Shown: positions 24,880 through 34,401, counted from the first letter of the stretch. The stretch is 64,000 bases of DNA from Nitrospirota bacterium (GCA_016207885.1 JACQZE010000008.1:62001-126000); one strand, 5' to 3'. Numbers and translations are program-made. Notes: generated from the letters alone by a model not told the origin.

Positions 24880-25599
24880 ATGCTTTTAGGTGTTAATGTT
24901 GACCATGTTGCAACTTTGAGAGAGGCGAGGAAGGGGGAATACCCTGATCCTGTTATCGCTGCAAATCATGCCATTAAGGGCGGGGCAGACGGCATTACCG
25001 TGCATCTCAGGGAGGACAGGAGGCATATACAGGACAGGGATCTGAAGCTTCTGGTGAATAGCATCAATGTCGAGCTTAACCTTGAGATGGCTGCGACTGA
25101 TGAGATGATAGGTATAGCGATCAAGCTGAGGCCTGACATGGTGACGCTCGTTCCTGAAAAGAGGCAGGAGCTTACGACAGAGGGCGGGCTCGACCTTGTA
25201 AAGGGGAAGAAGAAGATTAAGAAGGCGATAGACGCGATCCAGAATGCGGGCATACCTGTAAGCCTATTTATCAATCCGTCAGAAGCTGATGTCGCTGCCT
25301 CAGAGAGCATGGGCGCTGCAATGGTGGAGATACATACAGGCCGATATGCCGATGCAAAGGGAAAGCAGAGAACTCTTGAACTGAAGCGGGTAAAGGATGC
25401 GGTCAGAAAAGGGCTTGAGCTCGGCCTCTTTGTCAATGCCGGACACGGGCTGAACTCCGGGAATGTGAAGAGCATCGCGGCCATCAAAGGCATACGAGGG
25501 CTTTACATAGGCCACGGCATAATATCGGATTCAGTATTTGTCGGGCTTGAGAAGGCTGTGAGAGGGATGAAGAAACTTATAAAGGAGAGCAGCAAATAG
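24880..25599 (+). CDS. pdxJ: pyridoxine 5'-phosphate synthase
   Basis: 239 residues, full length. LLGVNVDHVATLREAR at the N terminus, DGITVHLREDRRHI, TLVPEKRQELTTEGG and HTGRYAD are the conserved PdxJ TIM-barrel segments. It condenses 1-deoxyxylulose 5-phosphate with aminoacetone phosphate derivative to pyridoxine phosphate. GGAGG precedes the ATG. Followed by acpS, a frequent pdxJ neighbour. Confidence 0.95.
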   Translation: MLLGVNVDHVATLREARKGEYPDPVIAANHAIKGGADGITVHLREDRRHIQDRDLKLLVNSINVELNLEMAATDEMIGIAIKLRPDMVTLVPEKRQELTTEGGLDLVKGKKKIKKAIDAIQNAGIPVSLFINPSEADVAASESMGAAMVEIHTGRYADAKGKQRTLELKRVKDAVRKGLELGLFVNAGHGLNSGNVKSIAAIKGIRGLYIGHGIISDSVFVGLEKAVRGMKKLIKESSK

Positions 25600-25613
25600 T
25601 TGGTGTTTTGCAG

Positions 25614-25648
25614 TTCCTGACTGCTGACCGCTGACAACTGACTACTAA
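25614..25648. repeat. short CTGAC-type repeat
   Basis: TGACTGCTGACCGCTGACA and a further CTGAC unit fill the gap between pdxJ and acpS. Related sequence appears in frame inside the cusA-like gene near 63755-63790. Confidence 0.5.
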
Positions 25649-25650
25649 TT

Positions 25651-26022
25651 ATGATCTACGGAATCGGAATAGACCTGGTCAAGGTTGACAGGATGAAAGA
25701 GGTCTCTGAGAAGTGGCAGGAGAGGTTTTATAAAAGAGTCTTCACTGACAGTGAGATAGCTTATTGCCGTGAAAAGGGCAACCCGTATCTTTCTCTTGCT
25801 GTCCGCTTTGCCGCCAAGGAGGCTGTGATAAAGGCCATCGGTTCAAGGGCGTTAATTGACCTGACTGATATAGAGGTGGTTAACAGCGATACAGGCAAGC
25901 CTTATATAAAGATAGAAGGGAAGCTTGGTGAATTTTTTAAAAAACATGGTATCAAACACTGCCATCTTTCACTGAGCCATGAGAGAGAGTACGGCATCGC
26001 ATCAGTTGTACTGGAGAAGTAA
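25651..26022 (+). CDS. acpS: holo-acyl-carrier-protein synthase
   Basis: 123 residues, normal AcpS length. GIGIDLVKVDRM carries the metal-binding aspartate and RFAAKEAVIKAIG the catalytic Glu/Lys segment; LSLSHEREYG is the C-terminal motif. It transfers 4'-phosphopantetheine from CoA to acyl carrier protein. The upstream gap holds repeats, and no ribosome site is evident. Confidence 0.93.
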   Translation: MIYGIGIDLVKVDRMKEVSEKWQERFYKRVFTDSEIAYCREKGNPYLSLAVRFAAKEAVIKAIGSRALIDLTDIEVVNSDTGKPYIKIEGKLGEFFKKHGIKHCHLSLSHEREYGIASVVLEK

Positions 26023-26077
26023 AAGGGAAGGAAGTATGCCAGAAGAAGGCTGTATCCCTATGTGTGTGTATGCATAA

Positions 26078-26113
26078 AAAAAACCGGCAGGAGAATTTCC
26101 CCTGCCGGCTATA
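26078..26113. terminator. bidirectional terminator
   Basis: CCGGCAGG paired with CCTGCCGG around AGAATTTCC, with eight A residues on one flank. Convergent genes acpS and the RCC1-like gene end on either side. Confidence 0.75.
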
Positions 26114-26124
26114 TTTAGATAATA

Positions 26125-27354
26125 TTATGGCTGTGGATTATCCTCGCAGGTAAATGAAGCGATAAGCTCGTCAGCCTGTTCAAGCATTCCATCACCAGTC
26201 TTTCCGTTGATGTCGCCTGTCTTGATATACTTATTTACATACATCTTGAACTGTTCGATATATCTTACGGCATAGTTGAGCGACCTGATGTCCCCGTCAA
26301 TCGCGGCAGGCATTTTATTGTAGCAGCTGTCCAGAGTGGTTTTAAGGCGTAACCTGATGGTTCGCTGAGCAACATCTGTGTTAACAGAATCATAGAGATC
26401 GTTGATTATCGCATACGGGTCAGGGCAGGAATCGCCTATACTGCATACCGCATCCCCTCCGGTATAAGCGGCAGATTGGCCATAAGTGTTATCCCCGTAA
26501 CAGTTAACATTCCCGTCCGATTTGAGAATACATGTGTGTATGTATCCGGCAGTGACACCGACTGCGTCCCCTCCGCTATAATTTACAACCTGGCCGTTAT
26601 TGTTCGATCCATAACATCCTACGTTCCCGTTAGATTTAATAATGCACGTTTGAAGCAATTCCGCAGAGACTCCAATGGCATCCCCGCCGGTATAATCATT
26701 AGCTCGACCGTCACCATTGTATCCATAACAGTCAACATTCCCGTTTGTTTTAAGCACACATGTGTGATAATATCCTGCAGAGACTCCTATGGCATCCCCT
26801 CCGGTATAATCTGCAGCTTGGCCATAATCGTTCCATCCGTAACAGTCTACATTCCCGTTTGACTTAAGAACGCATGAGTGCCAGGTTCCTGTAGAGACGC
26901 CTGTTGCGTCGCCTCCGAGATAATCTGCAGCCTGGCCATAAGTGTTGTCTCCATAACAGTCTATATTCCCGTCAGATTTGAGAATGCATGTGTGATAGGC
27001 TCCTGCAGAGACGCCGATCGCGTCCCCTCCGGAATAGTCGTTAGATTGGCCGGAATTATTGTCTCCATAACAGTCTGCATTTCCGTCTGAATCAAGAACG
27101 CATGTATGCGTCCCTCCGGCAGAGACGCCTGTTGCGTTCCCTCCGAGATAATCTGCAGCCTGGCCATAAGTGTTGTCTCCATAACAGTCTACATTCCCGT
27201 CAGACTTGAGAACACATGTATGCCAGTATCCTGCAGAGAGTCCTGAACAGGCATCTCCGAATTCAGGTGAAAACGCGTGTGCGCTTCCGCTTAACGCGAT
27301 GATAAGGCTTAAAACAATTGCAGCTACTGAAAATAAGGCTAATATCCTCTTCAC
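26125..27354 (-). CDS. exported RCC1-like repeat protein
   Basis: About 409 residues. The start is a GTG at 27354, seven bases after AGGAGG; an upstream in-frame ATG has no ribosome site and would precede the signal peptide by 24 codons. After the signal (ALFSVAAIVLSLIIALSGSAHA) come about seven tandem 38-residue units, each with a CYG and an HTC cysteine (NGNVDCYGWNDYGQAADYTG and similar), resembling RCC1/BLIP-II beta-propeller blades. A helical C-terminal domain of about 100 residues follows. Paired cysteines suggest disulfides outside the cytoplasm. Function unknown. Confidence 0.8.
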   Translation of the reverse strand: MKRILALFSVAAIVLSLIIALSGSAHAFSPEFGDACSGLSAGYWHTCVLKSDGNVDCYGDNTYGQAADYLGGNATGVSAGGTHTCVLDSDGNADCYGDNNSGQSNDYSGGDAIGVSAGAYHTCILKSDGNIDCYGDNTYGQAADYLGGDATGVSTGTWHSCVLKSNGNVDCYGWNDYGQAADYTGGDAIGVSAGYYHTCVLKTNGNVDCYGYNGDGRANDYTGGDAIGVSAELLQTCIIKSNGNVGCYGSNNNGQVVNYSGGDAVGVTAGYIHTCILKSDGNVNCYGDNTYGQSAAYTGGDAVCSIGDSCPDPYAIINDLYDSVNTDVAQRTIRLRLKTTLDSCYNKMPAAIDGDIRSLNYAVRYIEQFKMYVNKYIKTGDINGKTGDGMLEQADELIASFTCEDNPQP

Positions 27355-27554
27355 TGTTTTTCCTCCTTTGTTTAATCTGGGATATTTATTAATGTTCTTT
27401 AAGTCAGCTACTTCGTGATTATACAAGATTCTTATTAAATATATTTAAGTTTTTTTGTTGCTTAAGAAGGGAATATGGTAAAAATGTAAGTGCTAAACTT
27501 AATTGATAATTGTAAGGCTCTAATTTATACTGGGTTAATACATATGAGGAGAGT

Positions 27555-29096
27555 ATGATAAAGGTTACAACCGCGCATGAGATGATGGATATTGACCGGG
27601 CTGCCATAAACAGATACGGCATTGTCGGAACAGAACTTATGGAGCGGGCAGGGCTTGCCTGCGTCAAGAAGGTAAATGAGATATATAAAGTCCAAAACAT
27701 CTATGTTCTATGCGGCGGCGGCAATAACGGCGGAGACGGATTTGTCATAGCACGGATACTTCATGGCGAAGGCAGAGATGTAAAGGCATTTATCTCAGTT
27801 CCTGCATCAAAACTTAAAGGCGATGCAAAGACGAATTACATCAGAGCTAAGAAAGCAGGCGTTGAAATATTTCCGATAAAGAGCTTATTAACTCTTAGCT
27901 CGTCGCTATTTCATAAGCGTTCTTTAATCATTGACGCCCTATTCGGTACAGGACTAAGCAAAGATATAAGGTCTCCGCTTTCCGACGTTATAAATAAGGT
28001 GAACAGACTCTCATCTCCTGTACTTTCCGTTGACATTCCTTCAGGCATATCTTCAGACACAGGGCAGGTCATGGGCTATGCGATAAGGGCTGACCATACA
28101 GTGACCTTCGGGCTTCCAAAGAGGGGGCACCTGCTTTATCCGGGCGCGGAATATACTGGCAGTCTTTCTATCGCTGATATAGGTTTTCCTCAGAAGTTAT
28201 TAACGTCGTCAAAGATAAAGGTTGACCTAATTCAAAAAGCTGACGCGCTTTCACTTATGCCGCAAAGGCCTAAGGATTCTCACAAGGGGACTTACGGACA
28301 CGTTCTTATAATCGCAGGTTCAAGAGGCAAGACAGGCGCTGCGCTTATGGCGGCAAAGGCGTGTCTGAGGACAGGCGCAGGGCTTGTCACTATCGGAATA
28401 CCTGATTCTCTTGTCGATACATTTCAGGCGAGGGTGACTGAGGAGATGATACTGCCGCTTCCTGATAAAGACAACGGCACACTCTCATCTGCCGCAGTTC
28501 CGGTCATTCTTAAATTCTTAGAGAAGAGAGGCGATGTACTGGCAATTGGGCCGGGGATATCAAATGATAAAGAGATATCAGCACTCGTATGCGAGCTTAT
28601 CAAAAGGTCAAATGTGCCGATCGTCATTGATGCCGATGGATTAAACGCTATCGCAGGTGATACATCCGTCTTAAAGAAGTCAGGCGCGCCTGTTATCATT
28701 ACGCCTCATTCAGGAGAGATGGCAAGGCTTTTAAATGGGAAGGCAGAAAATTTACAGGATGACAGAATTAATACAGCTATCTCATTCGCGAAGAAGACAA
28801 AGACTTATCTTGTTCTTAAAGGAGCGCCGACCATTATCGCTGCTCCCTCAGGTGACTCGTTCATTAACTCTACAGGCAATCCCGGAATGTCCACCGCAGG
28901 TACAGGAGATGTTCTTACAGGCATGATATCAGCCTTTCTCGCGCAGGGATTGAGCCCGTTGGATGCTTCTATCCTTGGCGTATATATGCACGGTCATGCT
29001 GGTGATATTGCTGCCGAAAAGAAAGGCGAGCACTCACTTATCGCATCTGATATCATAAAAGCGATACCTTCTGTCTTTAGATCAATAATAAAATGA
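27555..29096 (+). CDS. nnr: bifunctional NAD(P)H-hydrate epimerase/dehydratase
   Basis: 513 residues, both halves present. Residues 1-215 form the epimerase (YjeF N-terminal) domain with CGGGNNGGDGFV; residues 230-513 form the ADP-dependent dehydratase with GSRGKTGAALMA, DADGLNA, TPHSGEMARL and NPGMSTAGTGDVLTG. It repairs hydrated NAD(P)H. GAGGAG precedes the ATG. Its stop overlaps the pgeF start by four bases. Confidence 0.95.
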   Translation: MIKVTTAHEMMDIDRAAINRYGIVGTELMERAGLACVKKVNEIYKVQNIYVLCGGGNNGGDGFVIARILHGEGRDVKAFISVPASKLKGDAKTNYIRAKKAGVEIFPIKSLLTLSSSLFHKRSLIIDALFGTGLSKDIRSPLSDVINKVNRLSSPVLSVDIPSGISSDTGQVMGYAIRADHTVTFGLPKRGHLLYPGAEYTGSLSIADIGFPQKLLTSSKIKVDLIQKADALSLMPQRPKDSHKGTYGHVLIIAGSRGKTGAALMAAKACLRTGAGLVTIGIPDSLVDTFQARVTEEMILPLPDKDNGTLSSAAVPVILKFLEKRGDVLAIGPGISNDKEISALVCELIKRSNVPIVIDADGLNAIAGDTSVLKKSGAPVIITPHSGEMARLLNGKAENLQDDRINTAISFAKKTKTYLVLKGAPTIIAAPSGDSFINSTGNPGMSTAGTGDVLTGMISAFLAQGLSPLDASILGVYMHGHAGDIAAEKKGEHSLIASDIIKAIPSVFRSIIK

Positions 29097-29776
29097 AGAA
29101 CTTTATATTGCCTTCAAACATCGCATTGCCGGAGGTCATGGCATTCTTTTCAACCAAGACCGCATCAGATATCAATCTTGAAAAGTTATTGCTTGAGGAG
29201 TTGTGTATTGAGGCGGATATATATATCCCGATACAGAAACATACTGACAAGGTGCATGTGCTTGAGTCAGGAATGGGAAGGGTGGTCGCCGATGCTGTTA
29301 TAACATCAAGGAAGAATGTTCTTATCGGGATAAAGGTGGCTGACTGTGTCCCAATACTTCTGTTTGACATAGAGGCCGGGGTTATAGGCGCAGTACATGC
29401 AGGATGGAGAGGCACAGCATCCGGCATACTGAAACGTTCTATCGAAACTATGCAGAGAGAGTTCAATTCACTTCCTGAAAACATAATGGCAGCGATAGGC
29501 CCCAGCATAAAGGGCTGCTCTTATGAGGTTGATGATAATGTCATGAAGGCTGTCCGTTCTGCGTCAGGCGAGGGCAGCTATATTAAACAATCCGGTGAAA
29601 AATTTTATATCGACCTTCCCCATGCCAACAGGCTTCAGGCTGTATCATCAGGAGTCCCTGCGCAGAACATCTGGCTTTCTGATGAATGTACCTTCTGCAA
29701 TGCTGAAAAGTTCCATTCATACAGGCATTCAGGGGAGAATGCAGGGCGGCAGGGCGGTTTTATTATGATGTGGTAA
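29093..29776 (+). CDS. pgeF: peptidoglycan editing factor / laccase-domain protein (YfiH)
   Basis: 227 residues of the multicopper-laccase-domain family: KVADCVPILLFD with the zinc-ligand cysteine, AVHAGWRGTASG with the histidine, and AIGPSIKGCSYEV. Family members have purine nucleoside phosphorylase/adenosine deaminase activity and correct peptidoglycan precursors. Coupled to nnr by overlap. Confidence 0.9.
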   Translation: MKNFILPSNIALPEVMAFFSTKTASDINLEKLLLEELCIEADIYIPIQKHTDKVHVLESGMGRVVADAVITSRKNVLIGIKVADCVPILLFDIEAGVIGAVHAGWRGTASGILKRSIETMQREFNSLPENIMAAIGPSIKGCSYEVDDNVMKAVRSASGEGSYIKQSGEKFYIDLPHANRLQAVSSGVPAQNIWLSDECTFCNAEKFHSYRHSGENAGRQGGFIMMW

Positions 29777-29785
29777 TATAAATTT

Positions 29786-30616
29786 ATGGAAACTACAAAA
29801 ATCGCTCTGTTTAAAGGCAAGAAAATCAGAAAAACACTTTATAAAAATGAGTGGTGGTTTTCGGTGATTGATGTGGTAGAAGCACTTACCGATAGCGCTA
29901 AACCGAGTGTTTATTGGAGCGCGATGAAGGCGCGTGTGAAAAATGAGGATGGAATTCAGTTATCTACAATTTGTAAACGACTGAAATTAGAGGCTTCGGA
30001 CGGTAAAAAGTATGAAACCGATTGTGCCGACACGGAGGGCGTTTTTCGTATTATACAGTCTATCCCTTCTCCTAAAGCAGAGCCTTTTAAGCGCTGGCTG
30101 GCAAAAGTTGGTTATGAGCGCGTGCAAGAAATAGAAAATCCCGAATTGGCTACCAAAAGAACGAGAATTCTCTATAAGCTCAAAGGTTATCCCGATGACT
30201 GGATTGAAAAACGGATGCGAGGAATTGCCATTCGTGAAGAACTGACCGATGAGTGGGGGAAAAGAGGAGCCAAAGAACAAAAGGATTATGAAATTTTGAC
30301 TGCCGAAATTTCCAAAGCCACTTTTGGCGTAACGCCGGGCGAATATAAAAAACTTAAGGGTTTAAAAAGAGAAAACTTAAGAGATCATATGGATGATTTT
30401 GAATTGATTTTTACTATGCTGGGAGAAAGATCAACTACAGAAATTCATCGCATAGAAGATTCGGAAGGAGTGTCCAAGCTAAAGAAGGATGCCAATAGGG
30501 GCGGGAAGATCGCTGGCATCGCAAGGAATGAACTGGAAAAGGAAATAGGCCATTCGGTGGTTTCTAAGGAAAATTATTTACCAAAGAAAAAATCAAAAAA
30601 AATATTAACAGATTAA
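29786..30616 (+). CDS. Bro-N (BRO family) domain protein
   Basis: 276 residues. The first 110 residues (NEWWFSVIDVVEALTDS, then a VFRIIQSIPSPKAEPFKRWL segment) match the Bro-N DNA-binding domain of phage antirepressors and baculovirus BRO proteins. The remaining 160 residues are Lys/Glu-rich and match C-terminal regions commonly linked to bacterial Bro-N proteins. A/T-richer than its neighbours and inserted between two housekeeping genes with ten to fifteen bases on either side. No other phage gene is near, so it is probably a lone acquired gene. Function unknown. Confidence 0.75.
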   Translation: METTKIALFKGKKIRKTLYKNEWWFSVIDVVEALTDSAKPSVYWSAMKARVKNEDGIQLSTICKRLKLEASDGKKYETDCADTEGVFRIIQSIPSPKAEPFKRWLAKVGYERVQEIENPELATKRTRILYKLKGYPDDWIEKRMRGIAIREELTDEWGKRGAKEQKDYEILTAEISKATFGVTPGEYKKLKGLKRENLRDHMDDFELIFTMLGERSTTEIHRIEDSEGVSKLKKDANRGGKIAGIARNELEKEIGHSVVSKENYLPKKKSKKILTD

Positions 30617-30630
30617 ATCATGGAGGCTGA

Positions 30631-31089
30631 ATGCTGAAAGTAAAAGATTTCATGACCAAAGATGTCATAACGATAAATCCTGATGCAACTGTTGAAGCGC
30701 TTGCGAGGCTCCTGATAGAGCATAAGTTCAGCGGCGTGCCGGTTGTGGATGAAAACAACAACCTTGTGGGCATAGTCACTGAGAATGACCTCATCAGCAA
30801 GAACAAGAGGCTTCACATCCCGACCATTATCAGGCTGTTTGACGCGTACATCATGTTAGGCTCCGGCAAGATGGAGGATGAGATAAAGAAGATGGCAGCT
30901 ACTATTGTTGATGAGATATGCGTTAAGGATGTCGTATCCATAACTGAGGAGACGACGCTGGAAGAGGCTGCCACTATCATGTCTGAGAAGAGTATCCATC
31001 TCCTGCCTGTGCTGAGAGGCAAGGTTGTTGTGGGCATAGTCGGCAAGGCGGATATTGTCGGTGCGATGACAGGTGATAGTTCAAAGTAA
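30631..31089 (+). CDS. CBS-domain pair protein
   Basis: 152 residues made of two CBS motifs (VKDFMTKDVITINPDATVEA near the start, VKDVVSITEETTLEEAATI later), the standalone adenine-nucleotide-sensing module. The insertion between motifs (about residues 62-90) is typical. No catalytic domain is attached. GGAGG precedes the ATG. It overlaps tsaE by 17 bp, although the two are functionally unrelated. Confidence 0.9.
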   Translation: MLKVKDFMTKDVITINPDATVEALARLLIEHKFSGVPVVDENNNLVGIVTENDLISKNKRLHIPTIIRLFDAYIMLGSGKMEDEIKKMAATIVDEICVKDVVSITEETTLEEAATIMSEKSIHLLPVLRGKVVVGIVGKADIVGAMTGDSSK

Positions 31090-31492
31090 CAGCGATGCGG
31101 AGACAAGAGAGATAGGCCGCAGAATAGGGGAGCGGCTGAGCCCCGGCGATGTGGTCTGTCTTTACGGCGAACTTGGCGCTGGCAAGACAACTATGGTGAA
31201 GGGCATCGCCTCTGTCTTCGGCATTATGGAGCGGGATGTCACGAGCCCGAGCTTCACTATAATAATAGAGCATGAGGGTGAAGTACCGTTCAACCATATT
31301 GACCTTTACAGGCTTTCTGAAAATGATACGGCAGACCTCGGCCTGCATGAATATTTCAACAGGAAGAGCATATCTGTCATAGAGTGGGCGGAAAGGGCGG
31401 AGAGAGAGATACCTGATGATGCCATAAAGGTTCGGCTCAGCTACTCAGGCGAAGACAGAAGAGAGATATCAATAGAGGGAATTACTATATGA
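31073..31492 (+). CDS. tsaE: tRNA threonylcarbamoyladenosine biosynthesis ATPase
   Basis: 139 residues. Walker A GELGAGKTT, TSPSFTII, NHIDLYRL and VIEWAERAE are the TsaE signatures. It works with TsaB/TsaD in t6A37 formation. The start is a GTG inside the CBS gene; downstream starts would cut into the first strand. The stop overlaps the nadK start (ATGA). Confidence 0.9.
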   Translation: MIVQSNSDAETREIGRRIGERLSPGDVVCLYGELGAGKTTMVKGIASVFGIMERDVTSPSFTIIIEHEGEVPFNHIDLYRLSENDTADLGLHEYFNRKSISVIEWAERAEREIPDDAIKVRLSYSGEDRREISIEGITI

Positions 31493-32334
31493 AGAATGTT
31501 GGGATAATCGCAAAGAAGAGTGTTCCTGAGGCGATAGACGCGGTAAGGGATGTCCTGCAGTGGCTCAAGGGCAGAAAGTACAAAGTCGCTATTGATTCTG
31601 TGACAGCCGCAGCCCTGAAGATGAAAGGGTGCCCTGTAGAGAAGCTCCCTTCAAGGTCTGACATTATCCTCGTCTTTGGAGGCGACGGCACACTCCTGAG
31701 CGCTGCGAGGCTCGTTGGCAATAAAGGCGTTCCGATCCTCGGCATAAACCTCGGCACTCTCGGATTTATTACTGAGCTTGGAAGGGATGAGATACTCAAG
31801 AATATTGATAAGGTCTTTTCAGGCAAGTACAGGCTTGAGGAGAGGATAAGGATATCTGCTGATGTTTATCGTAAGGGGAAAAAGATATCGCAATACAGCG
31901 CGCTTAATGATGTGGTCTTGAACAAGAGCGCGCTTGCGAGGATGTTTGAACTGGACATCAGCATTAATAAGCAGTATGTGACCACATTCAGAGCTGACGG
32001 GCTGATCGTATCAACACCTACCGGTTCTACAGCACATTCACTCTCAGCAGGAGGCCCTGTGTTGTACCCGACAGTTGAATCATTCCTCATGACACCTATC
32101 TGTCCGCATACGCTCACAAGCAGGCCGCTTGTGATACCTGATGATTTTGTTCTTGAGGCGATCGTTAAGTCTGGTGATAATGTGTATCTCACCGTTGACG
32201 GCCAGGTGGGGCTTCCTCTAAAGGTCAACGACAGCATAAGGATGAAGAAGGCTGACTTCACCACAAAGTTCATTCATCTGCAGGACAGGGATTATTTTTA
32301 TATTCTCAGGTCAAAGATGAAGTGGGGAGAATGA
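31489..32334 (+). CDS. nadK: NAD kinase
   Basis: 281 residues, full length. FGGDGTLLSAARL, INLGTLGFITE, ALNDVVLNKSALARM and TPTGSTAHSLSAGGP are the NAD/ATP-binding motifs. It phosphorylates NAD to NADP. Translationally coupled to tsaE. Confidence 0.95.
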   Translation: MKNVGIIAKKSVPEAIDAVRDVLQWLKGRKYKVAIDSVTAAALKMKGCPVEKLPSRSDIILVFGGDGTLLSAARLVGNKGVPILGINLGTLGFITELGRDEILKNIDKVFSGKYRLEERIRISADVYRKGKKISQYSALNDVVLNKSALARMFELDISINKQYVTTFRADGLIVSTPTGSTAHSLSAGGPVLYPTVESFLMTPICPHTLTSRPLVIPDDFVLEAIVKSGDNVYLTVDGQVGLPLKVNDSIRMKKADFTTKFIHLQDRDYFYILRSKMKWGE

Positions 32335-32375
32335 TAAAACAGGGTTTAGGGAATAGGGATTAGGGATTAAGGCCG

Positions 32376-33095
32376 ATGATAACCAGGAATGAAATAATCA
32401 GAGATATGAAGAATGCTATGGAGTTCTATAAGGAGCTCGGATTCGAGTATCTTCCTGTAAAGAGCGTAGATCTCTCCATTCATCGCCCTGCTGTAGCTGA
32501 AAAAAAGACCGAATATCGTCCTGCTCCTGCCGCATCATCCTTAAGCAAGGAAGAGATGCTGAAGTCGCTTAGAGAGGAGATCGGGGAATGCAGGCGCTGC
32601 AAGCTTTGTGAAGGAAGGACGAATATCGTATTCGGTGAAGGCAGCGCGGACGCGAGGCTTATGTTCATAGGCGAGGGGCCGGGCAAGGATGAAGATATTC
32701 AGGCAAGGCCTTTTGTTGGTGAGGCAGGGCAGATACTTAACAACCTTATAAATAAAAGAGGATGGAAGCGTGAAGAAGTATATATCGCAAATATCGTGAA
32801 ATGCAGGCCTCCGGGCAACAGGGCGCCGGAAGATGATGAGATAGCGGCATGTATGCCTTTTGTCCAAACGCAGATAGAGATAATCAATCCAAAGGTGATA
32901 ATGAGCCTCGGGAATGTTGCGACTCAGTCGCTCCTCAGGATCAAGGTTCCGATAAGCAAAGCAAGAGGGAATTTCTACTCTTATAATAATATACCTGTGA
33001 TGCCGACATTCCATCCCGCGTATTTTTTGAGAAATCCAAAAGAGAAACACCTTACATGGGATGATTCTGCAAAGGTGCTTGAGAAGCTTAAATAA
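32376..33095 (+). CDS. family 4 (Fe-S) uracil-DNA glycosylase
   Basis: 239 residues. CRRCKLCEGRT and later KCRPP and AACMP cysteines can hold the 4Fe-4S cluster of type 4 UDGs; FIGEGPGKDEDIQARPFVG is the uracil-binding motif and FHPAYFLRNP the C-terminal catalytic segment. The first 60 residues before the cluster are a variable linker as in relatives. A short run of GGGATTAGG-like repeats lies just upstream (32340-32370). Confidence 0.92.
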   Translation: MITRNEIIRDMKNAMEFYKELGFEYLPVKSVDLSIHRPAVAEKKTEYRPAPAASSLSKEEMLKSLREEIGECRRCKLCEGRTNIVFGEGSADARLMFIGEGPGKDEDIQARPFVGEAGQILNNLINKRGWKREEVYIANIVKCRPPGNRAPEDDEIAACMPFVQTQIEIINPKVIMSLGNVATQSLLRIKVPISKARGNFYSYNNIPVMPTFHPAYFLRNPKEKHLTWDDSAKVLEKLK

Positions 33096-33130
33096 ATACT
33101 GTTAGTGTCATAAATAATTTCACATAGGCA

Positions 33131-33200
33131 GTCATTCCGGCTTGTCCGGAATCTTCCCATTATACACATGAAAGATAGATTCCCGACAAGCGGGAATGAC
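33131..33200. repeat. dispersed inverted repeat (copy 2)
   Basis: GTCATTCCGGCTTGTCCGGA at the left and TCCCGACAAGCGGGAATGAC at the right form a hairpin about 70 bases long. Shares arms with 24795-24852. Confidence 0.85.
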
Positions 33201-33220
33201 AAATTAGACTGGAGGATTAA

Positions 33221-33709
33221 ATGAAAAGACTTTGGGCGCCGTGGAGAATGGAATATATACTTGATGATCATAAACTTGACACCTGCCTTTTTTGTCATAT
33301 ATCACAGGCAAAAAAGATCAATGATAAAAAGAACCTGATCTTATACAGGAGCGCGCACTGCTTTGTCATGCTCAATAAATATCCCTACAACAGCGGCCAC
33401 CTCATGGTCGTCCCATATTTTCATACGCCGTCTTTTGACGGGCTTTCTGATGAGGCCCTCTTTGACCTGATAAAGACGATTGACAGGTCTGTGAATGTCC
33501 TGAAGAAGGCGCTCAATCCTGACGGCTTTAACCTCGGCCTCAACTTCGGCAAGGTCGCGGGGGCAGGCATGGGCTCGCACATGCACAAGCACATCATCCC
33601 GCGCTGGACAGGCGACACAGACACCATGCCTCTCATATCAGAGACAAGGGTCATGCCCGAGCACCTGATGGCGACCTATGCAAAGCTGAGTAAGGCATTT
33701 AAAAAGTAG
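33221..33709 (+). CDS. HIT-domain nucleotide hydrolase/phosphorylase
   Basis: 162 residues. CLFCHI near the N terminus, YPYNSGHLMVVPY and the histidine triad HMHKHIIPRW identify a HIT protein resembling bacterial AP4A phosphorylase-like enzymes. GGAGG precedes the ATG. Cleaves dinucleoside polyphosphates or related nucleotides; exact substrate unknown. Confidence 0.9.
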   Translation: MKRLWAPWRMEYILDDHKLDTCLFCHISQAKKINDKKNLILYRSAHCFVMLNKYPYNSGHLMVVPYFHTPSFDGLSDEALFDLIKTIDRSVNVLKKALNPDGFNLGLNFGKVAGAGMGSHMHKHIIPRWTGDTDTMPLISETRVMPEHLMATYAKLSKAFKK

Positions 33710-33720
33710 TTCTTCATATC

Positions 33721-34398
33721 GTGTCCATGCAGATCAATATCTCTGAGATTAAAAGATCACGAAGAAAGTCCATTGCGGTAGAGGTGCGCCATGATGCTTC
33801 AGTCATAGTGCGCGCTCCCGGCTGGGTTTCTCAAAAGGCAATTAATAATTTTGTCGAGTCAAAGAGCGCATGGATAATTAATAAACAGAAAGAGGCAGGA
33901 GAAAGGGTCTCTAAATCGCCCAAGCGTAATTTTGCTGACGGTGAGGAGTTTTTTTATCTTGGCGATAAATATAATTTGAGAGTGATAGATGATCAGGATG
34001 AGCCGCTGAAGCTGGACGGATGCTTCATGATGTCAAATAAACATCGTACACGCGCTAGAGAGATATTTACAGACTGGTACAGGGATGAGGCAGCCCGGAT
34101 AATTTTAAAGAGGGCTGAGCTGATCTCAGGCATGTCAGGCCGTGAATATAAAAAGATGAAGATAACATCTGCAAGGAGACGCTGGGGTTCTTGTACTACA
34201 AAGGGAAATATTAACTTCAGCCTTTTTCTTGTGATGGCGCCGCTGAGGGTCATAGACTATGTTGTTGCTCATGAGATATCACACCTGTCTGAGCTAAACC
34301 ACTCTCCGAAATTCTGGGACAAGGTCGGGTCATTGATGCCTGATTTCAAGGAGCAGAAGGTCTGGCTCAGAGAGAACGGGCACCTGCTCGTCATATAG
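33721..34398 (+). CDS. YgjP-like (DUF45) metallopeptidase-fold protein
   Basis: 225 residues ending in the zinc motif HEISHLSELNHSPKFW. RRRWGSCTTKGNINFS and RVIDYVVAHE are the family signatures (M48-like YgjP/WLM group). A GTG at 33721 or the ATG at 33727 may be the start. Reported relatives are associated with DNA repair or nucleotide processes, but the substrate is unknown. Confidence 0.85.
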   Translation: MSMQINISEIKRSRRKSIAVEVRHDASVIVRAPGWVSQKAINNFVESKSAWIINKQKEAGERVSKSPKRNFADGEEFFYLGDKYNLRVIDDQDEPLKLDGCFMMSNKHRTRAREIFTDWYRDEAARIILKRAELISGMSGREYKKMKITSARRRWGSCTTKGNINFSLFLVMAPLRVIDYVVAHEISHLSELNHSPKFWDKVGSLMPDFKEQKVWLRENGHLLVI

Positions 34399-34401
34399 CT
34401 G

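Noticed and set aside
24966-25493. Long open frame opposite pdxJ (and similar frames opposite many genes)
   Set aside because: It mirrors the codon bias of a clearly conserved gene, has low-complexity Ser/Pro/Leu content and lacks a start signal; treated as a shadow.
26400-27250. Regular ~114-bp repeats as a possible CRISPR array
   Set aside because: The repeats are diverged, in frame and encode RCC1-like units with conserved cysteines; there are no identical repeats, spacers or cas genes.
29786-30616. Bro-N gene as part of a prophage
   Set aside because: No other phage gene or flanking repeat; housekeeping genes lie directly on both sides.
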